A stretch of 20,851 bases of DNA from Gammaproteobacteria bacterium (GCA_020444775.1 JAGRHX010000145.1:1-20851), one strand, 5' to 3'; shown: positions 8,188-15,573, numbered from the stretch's first letter. Numbers and translations: made by a program. Notes: a model not told the origin generated them from the sequence alone.

Positions 8188-8237
8188 GCCGCCCGGTTCG
8201 AAATTCGGGTCGAGGCGTCAGGGGCTGTCCACGTCGG

Positions 8238-10262
8238 TCAGCGGCCGCCGCGGGTCAGGATCAGGTTGGACGCGGCGTCCTGGCTGGCCTGCCAGTCGGG
8301 CGGCAGGTAGATGGTGGAGGTGCCGTCCTCGATCGGGGCCGCGCCCCGGATGGCGGCCGGCGCGCGTGGCAACGCGTCACGGCCGAGGCACTGGCAGGGC
8401 AGCGAACGGCCCTGCTCGAAGATTGTTCCGCTCTCTACGGCTTCGCTGCTGGCCGTGCTACTCAGGGTCAGGGCCGGGACGCTGGCCGGTCTGACCGAGC
8501 CACCCGCACGGAAGGAGACGATCTCGCAGGCCTTGCGGCCGCCCTCGTCGAATTCGAAGACCCGGCGGTGGGTCTGTTCGAAGCGTGTGCGCAGCGCGTC
8601 GGCGTCCAGCGTACCCAGATCCGATTCGGCGAGCTCCACCGATATCTCGAAGGCTTGTGAGACGTAGCGCATCTCCAGCACGAAGCCGAGCTCCGGCAAG
8701 TCACGCAGACCGATGGAGGCGAGATAGTCGATGACACGGCGGCGCAGATCGCCCAGGGTCTCGCGGATCAGCGGCAGGTTCTCCTCGTTCACGGTCAGCT
8801 TGCGGGTGCGTGACTCGTAGTGCACGTAGTCCGAGGCGAGCAGACCGTAGGCCGATAGCACCCCGGCATGCGGTGGCACGAGCACCGTGGCGACGCCCAG
8901 CTCGTCGGCGACCCGCGCGGCCTGCATGGGCCCGGCGCCGCCGAACGGCACCAGCACGTAATCGCGCGGGTCCTTGCCACGCTCGGTGGAGATGCGCTGG
9001 ATGGCGCGTACGATGTTCGATTCCGCGACCCGGATGGCGCTGTCCGCGGCGGTCAGCGCGTCGACGCCCAGCGCTTGCGCAATCGGCTCGATGGCGCGTG
9101 CCGAGGCGTCCGCGTCGAGCTGCATGTGGCCACCGAGGAAGGATTCCGGACGGATCGTGCCTCGCACCACGTGCGCGTCGGTGATGGTCGGCAAGCTGCC
9201 GCCACGACCGTAGCAGGCCGGTCCCGGCGCCGCGCCGGCGGAGCGTGGCCCGACCCGTAGCAGACCGCCGTCGTCGACCCAGATGATGGACCCGCCGCCC
9301 GCGCCGATGGTGGCGATGTCGATCACCGGCGTCTTCACCGGCAGACCATCGACGTCGGTCTCGGCGGTCAGACCGGGACGCCCGTTCTCGACCAGACAGA
9401 CGTCGGTGCTGGTGCCACCCATGTCCAGGGTGATGAGGTTCGTGCACCCGGAACGGGCGGCCTGACGGGTGGCGCCGGTGACCCCCGCGGCCGGACCCGA
9501 GAACAATGAGGTGATGGCGTTGCTGGACATGGCGCGAGCCGGCAGCCGGCCGCCATTGGATTGCATCACGCTGACCCGCCCGGCGTAGCCGCGTGCTTCC
9601 AGGGCGCTGACAAAGCGGCTCAGATAGGCATCTATGACCGGCTGCACGTAGGCGGCCAGGACGGTCGTGGAGCAACGCTCGTACTCGCGGAACTCACGAC
9701 AGACGTCACTGGAGCAGGTGATACGCGTGTCCGGCAGCCGTTCGCGGACGAGGGCGGCGACGCGTTGCTCGTGGCTCGGATCGGCGTAACTGTTGAGCAG
9801 GCAGATGGCGATCGCCTGGTAGTCCCCGGGGATCAGCGCGTCCTCGATCAGCTGCCGGACACGGGCCTCGTCGAGCGCTTCGATGACGCCGCCATCGGGG
9901 CCCAGACGCTCCGGCACTTCGAAGGTATCGCGACGTGCCACCACCGGTTCCGGCTTGCGATAGCCCAGATCGTAGATCCGCCGGCGGGTATGGCGCTGGA
10001 TGTGCAGCACGTCGCGCAGTCCACGGGTGACCAGCAGGGCGAGACCATCGAACTTGTGTTCCAGCACGGCATTGGTCGCCACCGTCGAGCCGTGCACCAG
10101 ATCCTCGACGCTTGCAAGATCGACCGCACCGGCGTCGAGCGAGGCGATGGCGCCGATGTCCGGATGCTCGGGCGTGCTCGGGACCTTGGCGACCCGGACC
10201 TCGTCGCCGTCGAAGACCACCAGGTCGGTGAAGGTGCCGCCAACTTCGATGCCAACTCGCAA
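8238..10262 (-). CDS. hyuA: Hydantoinase A/oxoprolinase family ATP-binding subunit (HyuA)
   Basis: A 674-aa HyuA-family protein, the ATP-binding subunit of N-methylhydantoinase/5-oxoprolinase-type enzymes. It has the ASKHA (actin-like) phosphate-binding motif VGIEVGGTFTDLVVFDG near the N-terminus, HGST (57-60), SGPAAG (265-270) and the second nucleotide motif DMGGTSTD (280-287). Length is standard for the family. Translation starts at a TTG (10262), set by a clear AGGAG (10271-10275) 8 bases upstream; no ATG fits the conserved N-terminus. From family knowledge it phosphorylates or activates the amide oxygen of a lactam-like ring using ATP, with HyuB completing hydrolysis. It lies 75 bases downstream of an MFS carrier, consistent with uptake followed by ring opening. 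The cyclic-amide class is likely; the exact substrate is unknown. Confidence 0.92.
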   Translation of the reverse strand: MRVGIEVGGTFTDLVVFDGDEVRVAKVPSTPEHPDIGAIASLDAGAVDLASVEDLVHGSTVATNAVLEHKFDGLALLVTRGLRDVLHIQRHTRRRIYDLGYRKPEPVVARRDTFEVPERLGPDGGVIEALDEARVRQLIEDALIPGDYQAIAICLLNSYADPSHEQRVAALVRERLPDTRITCSSDVCREFREYERCSTTVLAAYVQPVIDAYLSRFVSALEARGYAGRVSVMQSNGGRLPARAMSSNAITSLFSGPAAGVTGATRQAARSGCTNLITLDMGGTSTDVCLVENGRPGLTAETDVDGLPVKTPVIDIATIGAGGGSIIWVDDGGLLRVGPRSAGAAPGPACYGRGGSLPTITDAHVVRGTIRPESFLGGHMQLDADASARAIEPIAQALGVDALTAADSAIRVAESNIVRAIQRISTERGKDPRDYVLVPFGGAGPMQAARVADELGVATVLVPPHAGVLSAYGLLASDYVHYESRTRKLTVNEENLPLIRETLGDLRRRVIDYLASIGLRDLPELGFVLEMRYVSQAFEISVELAESDLGTLDADALRTRFEQTHRRVFEFDEGGRKACEIVSFRAGGSVRPASVPALTLSSTASSEAVESGTIFEQGRSLPCQCLGRDALPRAPAAIRGAAPIEDGTSTIYLPPDWQASQDAASNLILTRGGR

Positions 10263-10292
10263 GCTCGGTGCTCCTGATGGGGTGTAAGGGGT

Positions 10293-10310
10293 ACGCTGCT
10301 CAAGCAGCGT
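10293..10310 (-). other. Perfect stem-tetraloop just ahead of hyuA
   Basis: ACGCTGC (10293-10299) and GCAGCGT (10304-10310) flank a four-base loop in the 75-base gap between the MFS and hyuA genes, 17 bases before the hyuA ribosome site. There is no T-tract. It may modulate read-through or mRNA stability within the operon. Confidence 0.35.
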
Positions 10311-10337
10311 TGTCTGAGGGTTGTTGGCGAGTCCGCT

Positions 10338-11573
10338 TCAAGCGCGCTCTGTACCGGATTCCGCCGTTCGTTCGGCGGGTAGCATGAAGGCCACCGCATT
10401 GGCCAGCAGCAGCATACCCGCGAAGTAGTAGAAGACGCTGACCAGACCGAACCGGTCGGCGAAGAAGCCGGCGATGAGCGGGTTGACGACCTGTACCAGG
10501 GACTGGGTGGTGAACATCAGGTTGGTCCCGGCGCCACGCATCTCACCGGGCATTACATCCATCATCCAGCTGAGCATCACCGGCCGCAGGGCAAAGATCG
10601 AGAAGCCGACCAGACTGATGCCGACGATCAGGGCCAGCTCGTCGCGGACGAGCGTCAAGGCGAGCAGCAACACGCTGGACACGGCAAGCGAGACCATCAC
10701 GATACGGCGTCGCCCGAATCGGTCCGAGGCGATGCCGGCCGGGATCGCGGCCAGCACGCCGCCCAGGCTCAGCGCCGCCAGCGCCATCCCCGCCACGCCC
10801 AGCGACAGCCCCATGCTGTCGACCACGTACAGGGGCAGGAATATCCGGATACCGCCTTGCGCGGTGGCGCGCAGGCCCGCCATCAGGGCGATGCCGAGCA
10901 CCATGCGCGAACGAAGCTGTTGCCACAGGCCACGGAAATAGCGGCCGAGGCCACCGCGTCCGACGCCGCCCGCGCTGGCGGTGAGCCGATCGCGAGCCAC
11001 CAGGGCGAGGATCGGCGGCAGGATCAGCAGGGCCGGGAGGATGTTGAGCACGGCCACCTCGCGCCAGTGCAGCTGGACCAGGAACCAGCCTGACAGCATC
11101 GCGCCGATGATCGCCGGGGCAAGGCTGTCGCCGACGTTGGACAGGGCGCTGTGCAGTGCCAGCGCATAGCCGCGGTGCGCTTCGAAGCGGTTCGCCAGAT
11201 ACGGAATGGCCGCCGGGTGCCAGAGGCTGTTGCCGACTGCGACCAGCGCGGCCGCCAGACAGAAGGTGATGTAGCTGTATGAGAGCGAGATGGCGAACAG
11301 CGCGATGACGAGCAGTCCCAGCGACAGCAGCTGGAATCGTTCCCGACGCTGTACCAGGTCGGTCACCGGCCCCGCGGTGACGTTGACCACGGTCGAGGCG
11401 CCATAGTAGATGGCGCCGAACAGTCCGATGTCGGTGTAGTCCAGGCCGAACTCCTCGCGGACCATCGGCAGGACGATGAAGACCAGCGCATGCATCCAAT
11501 GGGTGACACCATGCGCGATACTGACCAGCGCGATGGTCGAGTGGTCGCGGGTCTGCAGGGCCGACGCGCTCAT
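10338..11573 (-). CDS. MFS transporter, fosmidomycin-resistance (Fsr)-like
   Basis: A 411-aa, 12-helix MFS protein. The opening HGVTHWMHALVFIVLPMV and EEFGLDYTDIGL are characteristic of the Fsr-like group, whose members move small anionic compounds; the second half shows AGIASDRFGRRR, a typical MFS loop motif. The ATG at 11573 lies 6 bases after the PrpD-family stop, without a strong Shine-Dalgarno, so translation is probably coupled. Its position between the dehydratase and hyuA suggests it imports the compound these enzymes process, or exports a product. It is unrelated in detail to the other MFS gene at 3378-4583. Confidence 0.85.
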   Translation of the reverse strand: MSASALQTRDHSTIALVSIAHGVTHWMHALVFIVLPMVREEFGLDYTDIGLFGAIYYGASTVVNVTAGPVTDLVQRRERFQLLSLGLLVIALFAISLSYSYITFCLAAALVAVGNSLWHPAAIPYLANRFEAHRGYALALHSALSNVGDSLAPAIIGAMLSGWFLVQLHWREVAVLNILPALLILPPILALVARDRLTASAGGVGRGGLGRYFRGLWQQLRSRMVLGIALMAGLRATAQGGIRIFLPLYVVDSMGLSLGVAGMALAALSLGGVLAAIPAGIASDRFGRRRIVMVSLAVSSVLLLALTLVRDELALIVGISLVGFSIFALRPVMLSWMMDVMPGEMRGAGTNLMFTTQSLVQVVNPLIAGFFADRFGLVSVFYYFAGMLLLANAVAFMLPAERTAESGTERA

Positions 11574-11579
11574 CGGTGC

Positions 11580-13109
11580 TCAGAATATCCCGCTGCTGGC
11601 TGTGTTCAGCTCGGCCAGCTCGCGCAGGCAGGCCCTGCTGGGCAGCAGCAGCCCGCCGAGCTGACCGGCCGCCAGCTTGTCCAGGCGGGCGACCGAGCCG
11701 AGGAAGCCTCGCCTGCTCTCGGCATCCAGCCAGGGCTCGCTGAGGCGTTCGAACTTGTGCTCGGCCTCGGCGCGTCCGAACGGCCGCTGACCCAGTGGGT
11801 GGGCGTGCGGGTAACGCAGCTCGTGCACCAGCGGTCGGGTCTGATCGCTGTCGGCCTGGAAATGGATCTCGATACGACCGCCCTGGGCACGATGCAGGTC
11901 GTCCTCGGCCTGTTCGTAGGCGCGGTCCCAGTCGGGATCCAGGTGCGTACGAATCTTCTGCCACAGACGCACAGTGCTGGTCCGGCGCGCGCGTTCCGGG
12001 GCGTAGCTGCGCTGATGGTGGAACTCACCGTCCTCCAGGGCCACCGCGATCGCGTACATGATGCTGTGGTCCAGGGTCTCACGAGAGGCGTGCGGATCCA
12101 TCTTCTCGCGCTCGCCGGCGCCACTGCCATGCACGTTGTGATGATGTGCGCAGGTATACACGTCGATGCGCTGGATGGCTTCCAGATCGGGGATACGCTT
12201 GCGGAGCTCGAAGGCCATGTCGATGAAGGCCTGCGAGGGATAGCCGGTGGGATGGGCCTTCGGGTAGCTGTGCAGGATCGCGTCGCGCGGTTCGCCGGGC
12301 TCGACCAGCGGCACCTGGTAGCCGATCTCGTGTCCACCGAGAAACACGGCGACGATGCCTTCCACGCCTTCGTATACCGGTGACGGGCTGGTCTGACCAC
12401 GCATCGCGCGGTCCACGGCCTCGATCGCGAGCTTGCCGGCATAGGCTGGCACGTAGGCCTTCCAGCTCGAAATGGCGCCCTTGCGAGTCTGGCGACTGGT
12501 GACCCCGCAATGCGCGGCCTGCTGGATCGCCTGATAGATGATTTCGACGGGCAGCTCGAGCAGGGCGCCGAGCCCGGCCGCGATCGACGGCGCCAGGTGG
12601 GTGCACTGGTCGAGGCCCAGACGGGTGAGCGGGATCGCGCTGGCCAGTGCGATCTGCACCTGGTAGGCGGTGCTGATACCACGTATCAGGTCGAGTCCGC
12701 TGCGCCGGCACTGCTCGGCCACCGCCAGGATCGGCGCGATGTTGTCGCTGGGATGGGTGGTATCGAGCGAGAAGAAGCTGTCGTTGTAGTCCAGATCGCG
12801 GATCGCCACCGCGTTGGCCCAGGCCGCCCACTGCGCATGCACAGGGTGATTGGCACCCAGACCCAGCACATGCGCGCCGCCCAGGCGCGGGTGGGCGATG
12901 GCCTGATGGCGGGCGGCCGTCACTGCGGGACTGTCGAGCGCGGCCAGCGCCACCGCGAAGGAATCGATCAGACGCTCGACCACCCGGTCGACGACCGCCT
13001 GGGGTGGGGCGCCACGGTCGGCGGCGAGCTCGGCAAGCTGCCAGGCGAGCTCCTGCTCGCGGGCAATGGGCTCGCCGGGTCGCCATGCTCTGAGCTGATG
13101 CAGTCTCAT
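11580..13109 (-). CDS. MmgE/PrpD family protein, 2-methylcitrate dehydratase-like
   Basis: A 509-aa MmgE/PrpD-fold protein, the family of 2-methylcitrate dehydratase and cis-aconitate decarboxylase. Signatures are RDLDYNDSF (about 104-112), HPSDNIAP (119-126), SYPKAHPTGYPSQ (281-293) and SRETLDHSIMY (342-352); the last, followed by the HHQRSYAPERA region, resembles genuine PrpD enzymes. I start at ATG 13109 (MRLHQLRAW), which gives the family length. The frame is open 108 codons further, but that part is basic, low in complexity and carries a 12-bp tandem repeat. The ribosome site is weak. It heads a run with the Fsr-like MFS and hyuA. In the methylcitrate cycle its product would feed a lyase like that at 19167-20063, but no methylcitrate synthase is in the window, so a different substrate is possible. 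Confidence 0.83.
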   Translation of the reverse strand: MRLHQLRAWRPGEPIAREQELAWQLAELAADRGAPPQAVVDRVVERLIDSFAVALAALDSPAVTAARHQAIAHPRLGGAHVLGLGANHPVHAQWAAWANAVAIRDLDYNDSFFSLDTTHPSDNIAPILAVAEQCRRSGLDLIRGISTAYQVQIALASAIPLTRLGLDQCTHLAPSIAAGLGALLELPVEIIYQAIQQAAHCGVTSRQTRKGAISSWKAYVPAYAGKLAIEAVDRAMRGQTSPSPVYEGVEGIVAVFLGGHEIGYQVPLVEPGEPRDAILHSYPKAHPTGYPSQAFIDMAFELRKRIPDLEAIQRIDVYTCAHHHNVHGSGAGEREKMDPHASRETLDHSIMYAIAVALEDGEFHHQRSYAPERARRTSTVRLWQKIRTHLDPDWDRAYEQAEDDLHRAQGGRIEIHFQADSDQTRPLVHELRYPHAHPLGQRPFGRAEAEHKFERLSEPWLDAESRRGFLGSVARLDKLAAGQLGGLLLPSRACLRELAELNTASSGIF

Positions 13110-13147
13110 CGATGCGGCGGGTCCGAGCGCTGGCGTCCGTCCATACC

Positions 13148-13190
13148 CCTGGCCGATCTTCCGGCTGATCTCCTGGCCGATCTCCTGGCC
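13148..13190. repeat. 12-bp tandem repeat, about 3.6 copies
   Basis: The unit CCTGGCCGATCT occurs at 13148-13159 and 13172-13183, with a diverged copy (TCCGGCTGATCT) between them and a partial copy at 13184-13190. It lies just upstream of the chosen PrpD-family start. There are no spacers, so it is a small minisatellite-like array. Confidence 0.8.
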
Positions 13191-13344
13191 ACTCCGCCGG
13201 CGATGGCGTGGCCGCCCTGCCTGGCAAAGGCTGCGACGTGGATGTCCGGTCGGCTGTATGCGGTCATGTCTGGGCGTCGACGGTCTGGGTGTCGATGGTC
13301 CTGTCGAAGATCGTGGCCGGTGAAGGCTGGCGTCGTGATCGGGC

Positions 13345-13375
13345 ATCATATAGCGACTGGGGTTGAATGTGTGCA
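13345..13375 (-). promoter_or_regulatory. Possible promoter for the PrpD-MFS-HyuA operon
   Basis: On the minus strand, TATGAT (13345-13350; five of six -10 bases) lies 19 bases after TGCACA (13370-13375; four of six -35 bases). The spacing is long. The site is in the only A/T-richer part of the gap and would give a leader of about 230 bases. Confidence 0.28.
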
Positions 13376-13487
13376 CCACGATGCGCGGCCGGCAGGTATG
13401 CGGTCCGGGCCGAGCACGCACTCGAGGTCTCAAGGCCTCATCTCCCGGTCACGGTGTTTCGGCCACGGGTCTGCGGCGCTGGTCGGC

Positions 13488-13523
13488 CTTCGACGGCATC
13501 ATGCTCTTCGACGGCATGATGCG
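13488..13523. repeat. 18-bp direct tandem duplication
   Basis: CTTCGACGGCATCATGCT (13488-13505) is followed directly by CTTCGACGGCATGATGCG (13506-13523), differing at three positions. It lies in the leader of the ketopantoate-reductase-like gene. Confidence 0.75.
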
Positions 13524-13529
13524 AGGAAT

Positions 13530-13551
13530 GGGCGGAGAATTGGCGGAGAAT
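13530..13551. repeat. 11-bp tandem duplication containing the ribosome-binding site
   Basis: GGGCGGAGAAT (13530-13540) and TGGCGGAGAAT (13541-13551) are adjacent. The second copy supplies the GGAG (13545-13548) used by the ATG at 13555; the first places an identical GGAG 11 bases further upstream. Confidence 0.75.
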
Positions 13552-13554
13552 CGG

Positions 13555-14484
13555 ATGCGAATAGCGGTGTACGGTGCGGGGGCGCTCGGCGCCTACTACG
13601 GCGCTCGGCTGAGCGAGCATGGCCACGAGGTGGCGCTGATAGCGCGTGGCGAGCATCTGGCCGCGATTCGCGGCCAGGGGTTGCGGATTCTCAGCCCGGA
13701 TGGAGACCTGCATCTGCAAGACCTGCAGGCAAGCGACGACCCGGCGGCGATCGGCCCGGTGGAGCTGGTCATCGTCGCGGTCAAGAGCTGGCACATCCCG
13801 GAAGTGGCCGCGGCGATGGGGCCGCTGCTCGGGCCGGAGACCATGGTGCTGCCGTTCTTGAACGGTGTCGAGGCACCGGACCAGCTCGCCGAGGTGATCG
13901 GTGCGTCGCACGTGCTCGGTGGGTTGTCCAAGATATTCAGCCTCATCGAGTCGCCCGGGGTCATTCGTCACTTCAAGCCCGGTGCCTATGTCGGCTTTGG
14001 CGAGCTCGACGGCAGCGTCAGCCCGCGTGTGCAGCGGATCAAGACGCTCTTCGAGCAGGCCGGGATCGACGCCGAAGCGGTGTCGGACGTGCGCACCGAG
14101 CTATGGAAGAAGCTGCTGATGGTCAGCTCCTGGGCGGGACTGGGCGCGCTCGCACGTAGCCCTATGGGCGTGATGCGCGGCATGCCCGAGACCCGCGCGC
14201 TGATTGACGCATCGATGAGCGAGGGTATCGCCGTCGGCCGGGCGCGTGGCCATGCCGTGGACGAGGACTACAAGCAGAGCCTGTGGGCCTTCTACGAGCA
14301 GATACCCGACGAAGGCACCGCATCCATGCAGCGTGATCTGATCGCCGGTCGGCCCTCGGAGCTGGATGCGTGGAACGGCGCCATCGTCCGTTTTGGTGAG
14401 CAGTGCGCGGTGCCCACGCCGGTGCATCGGTTCACCTATCACACCTTGCTGCCGCTCGAACGCAAGGCGCGTGGGCTTATCTGA
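13555..14484 (+). CDS. Ketopantoate reductase (ApbA/PanE) family oxidoreductase, diverged
   Basis: A 309-aa NADP-dependent 2-hydroxyacid dehydrogenase-like protein. The Rossmann motif is GAGALG (7-12), VKSW is at 76-79 and the C-terminal domain has GRPSELDAWNGAIV. ATG 13555 is set by GGAG 6 bases upstream and by the Rossmann motif; the frame is open earlier to 13363 without similarity. The catalytic lysine of the family is present (Lys186 in ELWKKLLMV). The residue matching Asn180 of E. coli PanE is valine (Val190), and the following SSWAGLGALARSP resembles the paralogous group annotated as PanE-like. It may therefore reduce another 2-oxo acid and not supply pantothenate. The zinc-ribbon gene follows after 42 bases, probably cotranscribed. 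Confidence 0.85.
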   Translation: MRIAVYGAGALGAYYGARLSEHGHEVALIARGEHLAAIRGQGLRILSPDGDLHLQDLQASDDPAAIGPVELVIVAVKSWHIPEVAAAMGPLLGPETMVLPFLNGVEAPDQLAEVIGASHVLGGLSKIFSLIESPGVIRHFKPGAYVGFGELDGSVSPRVQRIKTLFEQAGIDAEAVSDVRTELWKKLLMVSSWAGLGALARSPMGVMRGMPETRALIDASMSEGIAVGRARGHAVDEDYKQSLWAFYEQIPDEGTASMQRDLIAGRPSELDAWNGAIVRFGEQCAVPTPVHRFTYHTLLPLERKARGLI

Positions 14485-14526
14485 GCGGACCGGGCGATTG
14501 CGGTCACCCCGGCGTCAGGAGGCGTC

Positions 14527-14940
14527 ATGAAAGCCGATTCGAAGGAGGTGGTGCAGTGCTGGCATTGTGGCGCGGCGCTGCCCGATCTGTCCCTGGACAC
14601 GGTCCGATCGCCACTCCCACGCGCGGCGGTGTGCGTGCGCTGCAACGCCGATCTGCACGTCTGCAGGATGTGTGAGTTCTACGATACCGGCGTCGCGCGT
14701 TCGTGTCGCGAGAGCGTCGCCGACGAGGTGAGTGAAAAGACCCGGGCGAACTTCTGCGGTTATTTTCGGCTCAGGCCGAACGCCCATGCGCCGGCCGACG
14801 CGGATGCAGCCCGCCGTGCCCGGGCCGAGCTGGCAGCGCTGTTCGGTGAGCAGACGACGCCCGAGGGCGATGCCGAAACGGACGGATTGTCCGCCGCCGA
14901 GATCGCCCGCCGTCAGCTCGATGAGCTGTTCAGGTGCTGA
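14527..14940 (+). CDS. Conserved hypothetical zinc-ribbon-like protein with eight cysteines
   Basis: A 137-aa soluble protein of unknown function. Cysteines are paired as in zinc ribbons: CWHC (11-14), CVRC (36-39) and CRMC (46-49), followed by single Cys60 and Cys77. The phrases LHVCRMCEFYDTG, a DEVSEKTRANFCGYF stretch and an acidic, alanine-rich tail (about 90-137) fit a family of uncharacterised small proteins I recognise only by pattern (CRNCRFYD...C...E.V.DK..ANFCDYF). AGGAGG (14517-14522) stands four bases before the ATG. Probable metal binding is inferred; no enzymatic residues are obvious. It follows the PanE-like gene and is the last gene before a Fur-box-like site and a terminator. 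Confidence 0.75.
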   Translation: MKADSKEVVQCWHCGAALPDLSLDTVRSPLPRAAVCVRCNADLHVCRMCEFYDTGVARSCRESVADEVSEKTRANFCGYFRLRPNAHAPADADAARRARAELAALFGEQTTPEGDAETDGLSAAEIARRQLDELFRC

Positions 14941-14968
14941 ACGGACGGGCCGGGTGGAGTGATTCTTG

Positions 14969-14987
14969 AATGAGAATGAGTTGCATT
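14969..14987. promoter_or_regulatory. Candidate Fur box (iron-responsive operator)
   Basis: AATGAGAATGAGTTGCATT matches the Fur consensus in the register AATGATAATCATTATCATT at 14 of 19 positions, with the flanking AATGA and CATT ends intact. It lies in the only A/T-rich patch of the 14941-15091 gap. A -35-like TTGAAT (14966-14971) overlaps it; the matching -10 is poor (CAGAGT, 14989-14994). Iron-dependent repression of what follows is inferred. Confidence 0.5.
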
Positions 14988-14996
14988 TCAGAGTGA

Positions 14997-15081
14997 ATGC
15001 GGTCAGGATCGAACTCTGCGGCGCTCGGGGGTGACGCGCTGTAGTCACCCTCGCTGACAGGCTGCTCCGTCAGCGTCTTTT
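14997..15081 (+). ncRNA. Candidate small RNA or leader RNA downstream of the Fur box
   Basis: About 85 bases lie between the Fur-box-like site and a U-tract. The segment has two clean stem-loops: GGGTGAC (15029-15035) with GTCACCC (15044-15050), then CGCTGAC (15052-15058) with GTCAGCG (15069-15075) followed by TCTTTT. A Fur-controlled promoter followed within about 100 bases by an intrinsic terminator is the layout of RyhB/PrrF-type iron-sparing small RNAs. The alternative is an attenuated leader for the gene at 15092. The 5' end is a guess from the promoter-like bases. Confidence 0.35.
15052..15081 (+). terminator. Rho-independent terminator
   Basis: A perfect 7-bp stem CGCTGAC/GTCAGCG with a 10-base loop is followed immediately by TCTTTT (15076-15081). 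This is the only hairpin in the window with a proper T-tract. It ends 10 bases before the ATG at 15092, so it separates that gene from upstream transcription or acts as an attenuator. Confidence 0.65.
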
Positions 15082-15091
15082 CGAGGCCATC

Positions 15092-15421
15092 ATGACTCCA
15101 TCCGACCGTGACCCGAATCCATCCGAGGCCGGAACGTGCGCAGCACCTGACAAGACCTCCGCTGCATCGACGTCATCGCTGCTGGCGACCATCGTCCAGC
15201 TGCTCGGCGAGTGTCTGTTCGAGACCAGCAGCGCGCGATTGATGACCGCGATGATGTTGCTGGACCGGCTCCCGCCGGCACATGCGGCGCAACACGCGGG
15301 TGTAGCGCAGACGCTCGATCGCGCCCGCACGCTGATCGAGACGCGTCTTGCCGAGCTGAGTCTCAAGCAGAGGGCCACGCCCGGAGACGATCGAGCTCGT
15401 GATCCGGACGTGCTGCATTGA
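15092..15421 (+). CDS. Small hypothetical protein, 109 aa
   Basis: I do not recognise this protein. The ATG at 15092 has GAGG (15083-15086) five bases upstream, directly after the terminator T-tract. The first 26 residues are polar and Ser/Thr/Pro-rich; residues about 28-95 look like amphipathic helices (LLATIVQLLGECLF, ARLMTAMMLLDRL, LDRARTLIETRLAELSLKQ); the tail is charged. There is no signal peptide and no clear membrane span. Base use is gene-like with G/C-rich third positions in the middle part. If the upstream Fur-like site is real and the terminator is conditional, it may be iron-regulated. It could also be a chance open frame. Confidence 0.5.
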   Translation: MTPSDRDPNPSEAGTCAAPDKTSAASTSSLLATIVQLLGECLFETSSARLMTAMMLLDRLPPAHAAQHAGVAQTLDRARTLIETRLAELSLKQRATPGDDRARDPDVLH

Positions 15422-15573
15422 GCCCGGCTCGGATCGTATCGTTGCGTGCACGTCACCGGGTTCTCGACTGGTATCCTCGGCCGGGTTCCTCGATCATCCT
15501 CGTCCATTGCCACTATCGCGAGCCGCGCGTTCCATTGCGGATTCGCGTCGGCTCGACGGGTTCTTCCAAACAG

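Larger units (their letters stand above)
13110..13554. other. Divergent intergenic region between prpD-like and panE-like genes
   Basis: About 445 bases. Frames on both strands run through it as upstream extensions of the two flanking genes, but the encoded residues are compositionally odd and repeat-derived. It contains three short tandem repeats (13148-13190, 13488-13523, 13530-13551) and one A/T-richer patch near 13345 that could be the promoter of the minus-strand operon. Confidence 0.55.

Noticed and set aside
8101..8237. Possible tRNA gene between hyuA and the DHH gene, suggested by GGTTCGAAATTC on the plus strand and by a reading frame starting MGSTPITA on the minus strand, a phrase often seen over tRNA 3' ends
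   Set aside because: No acceptor stem, D-arm or anticodon arm can be drawn on either strand at the right distances, and the T-arm-like stem does not pair over five bases.
8701..9675. Long open frame inside hyuA in another frame (324 codons)
   Set aside because: It is rich in Arg, His and Gly, has no recognisable motifs, and lies wholly within a gene with full family motifs; it is a by-product of high G/C content.
13110..13433. N-terminal extension of the PrpD-family protein (108 residues)
   Set aside because: The extension is basic, repeat-derived and outside the family's normal length; the ATG at 13109 gives a typical protein.
12510..14159. Long plus-strand frame (549 codons) running opposite the PrpD-family gene into the PanE-like gene
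   Set aside because: It overlaps two well-supported genes, has shadow-like composition and no start signal.
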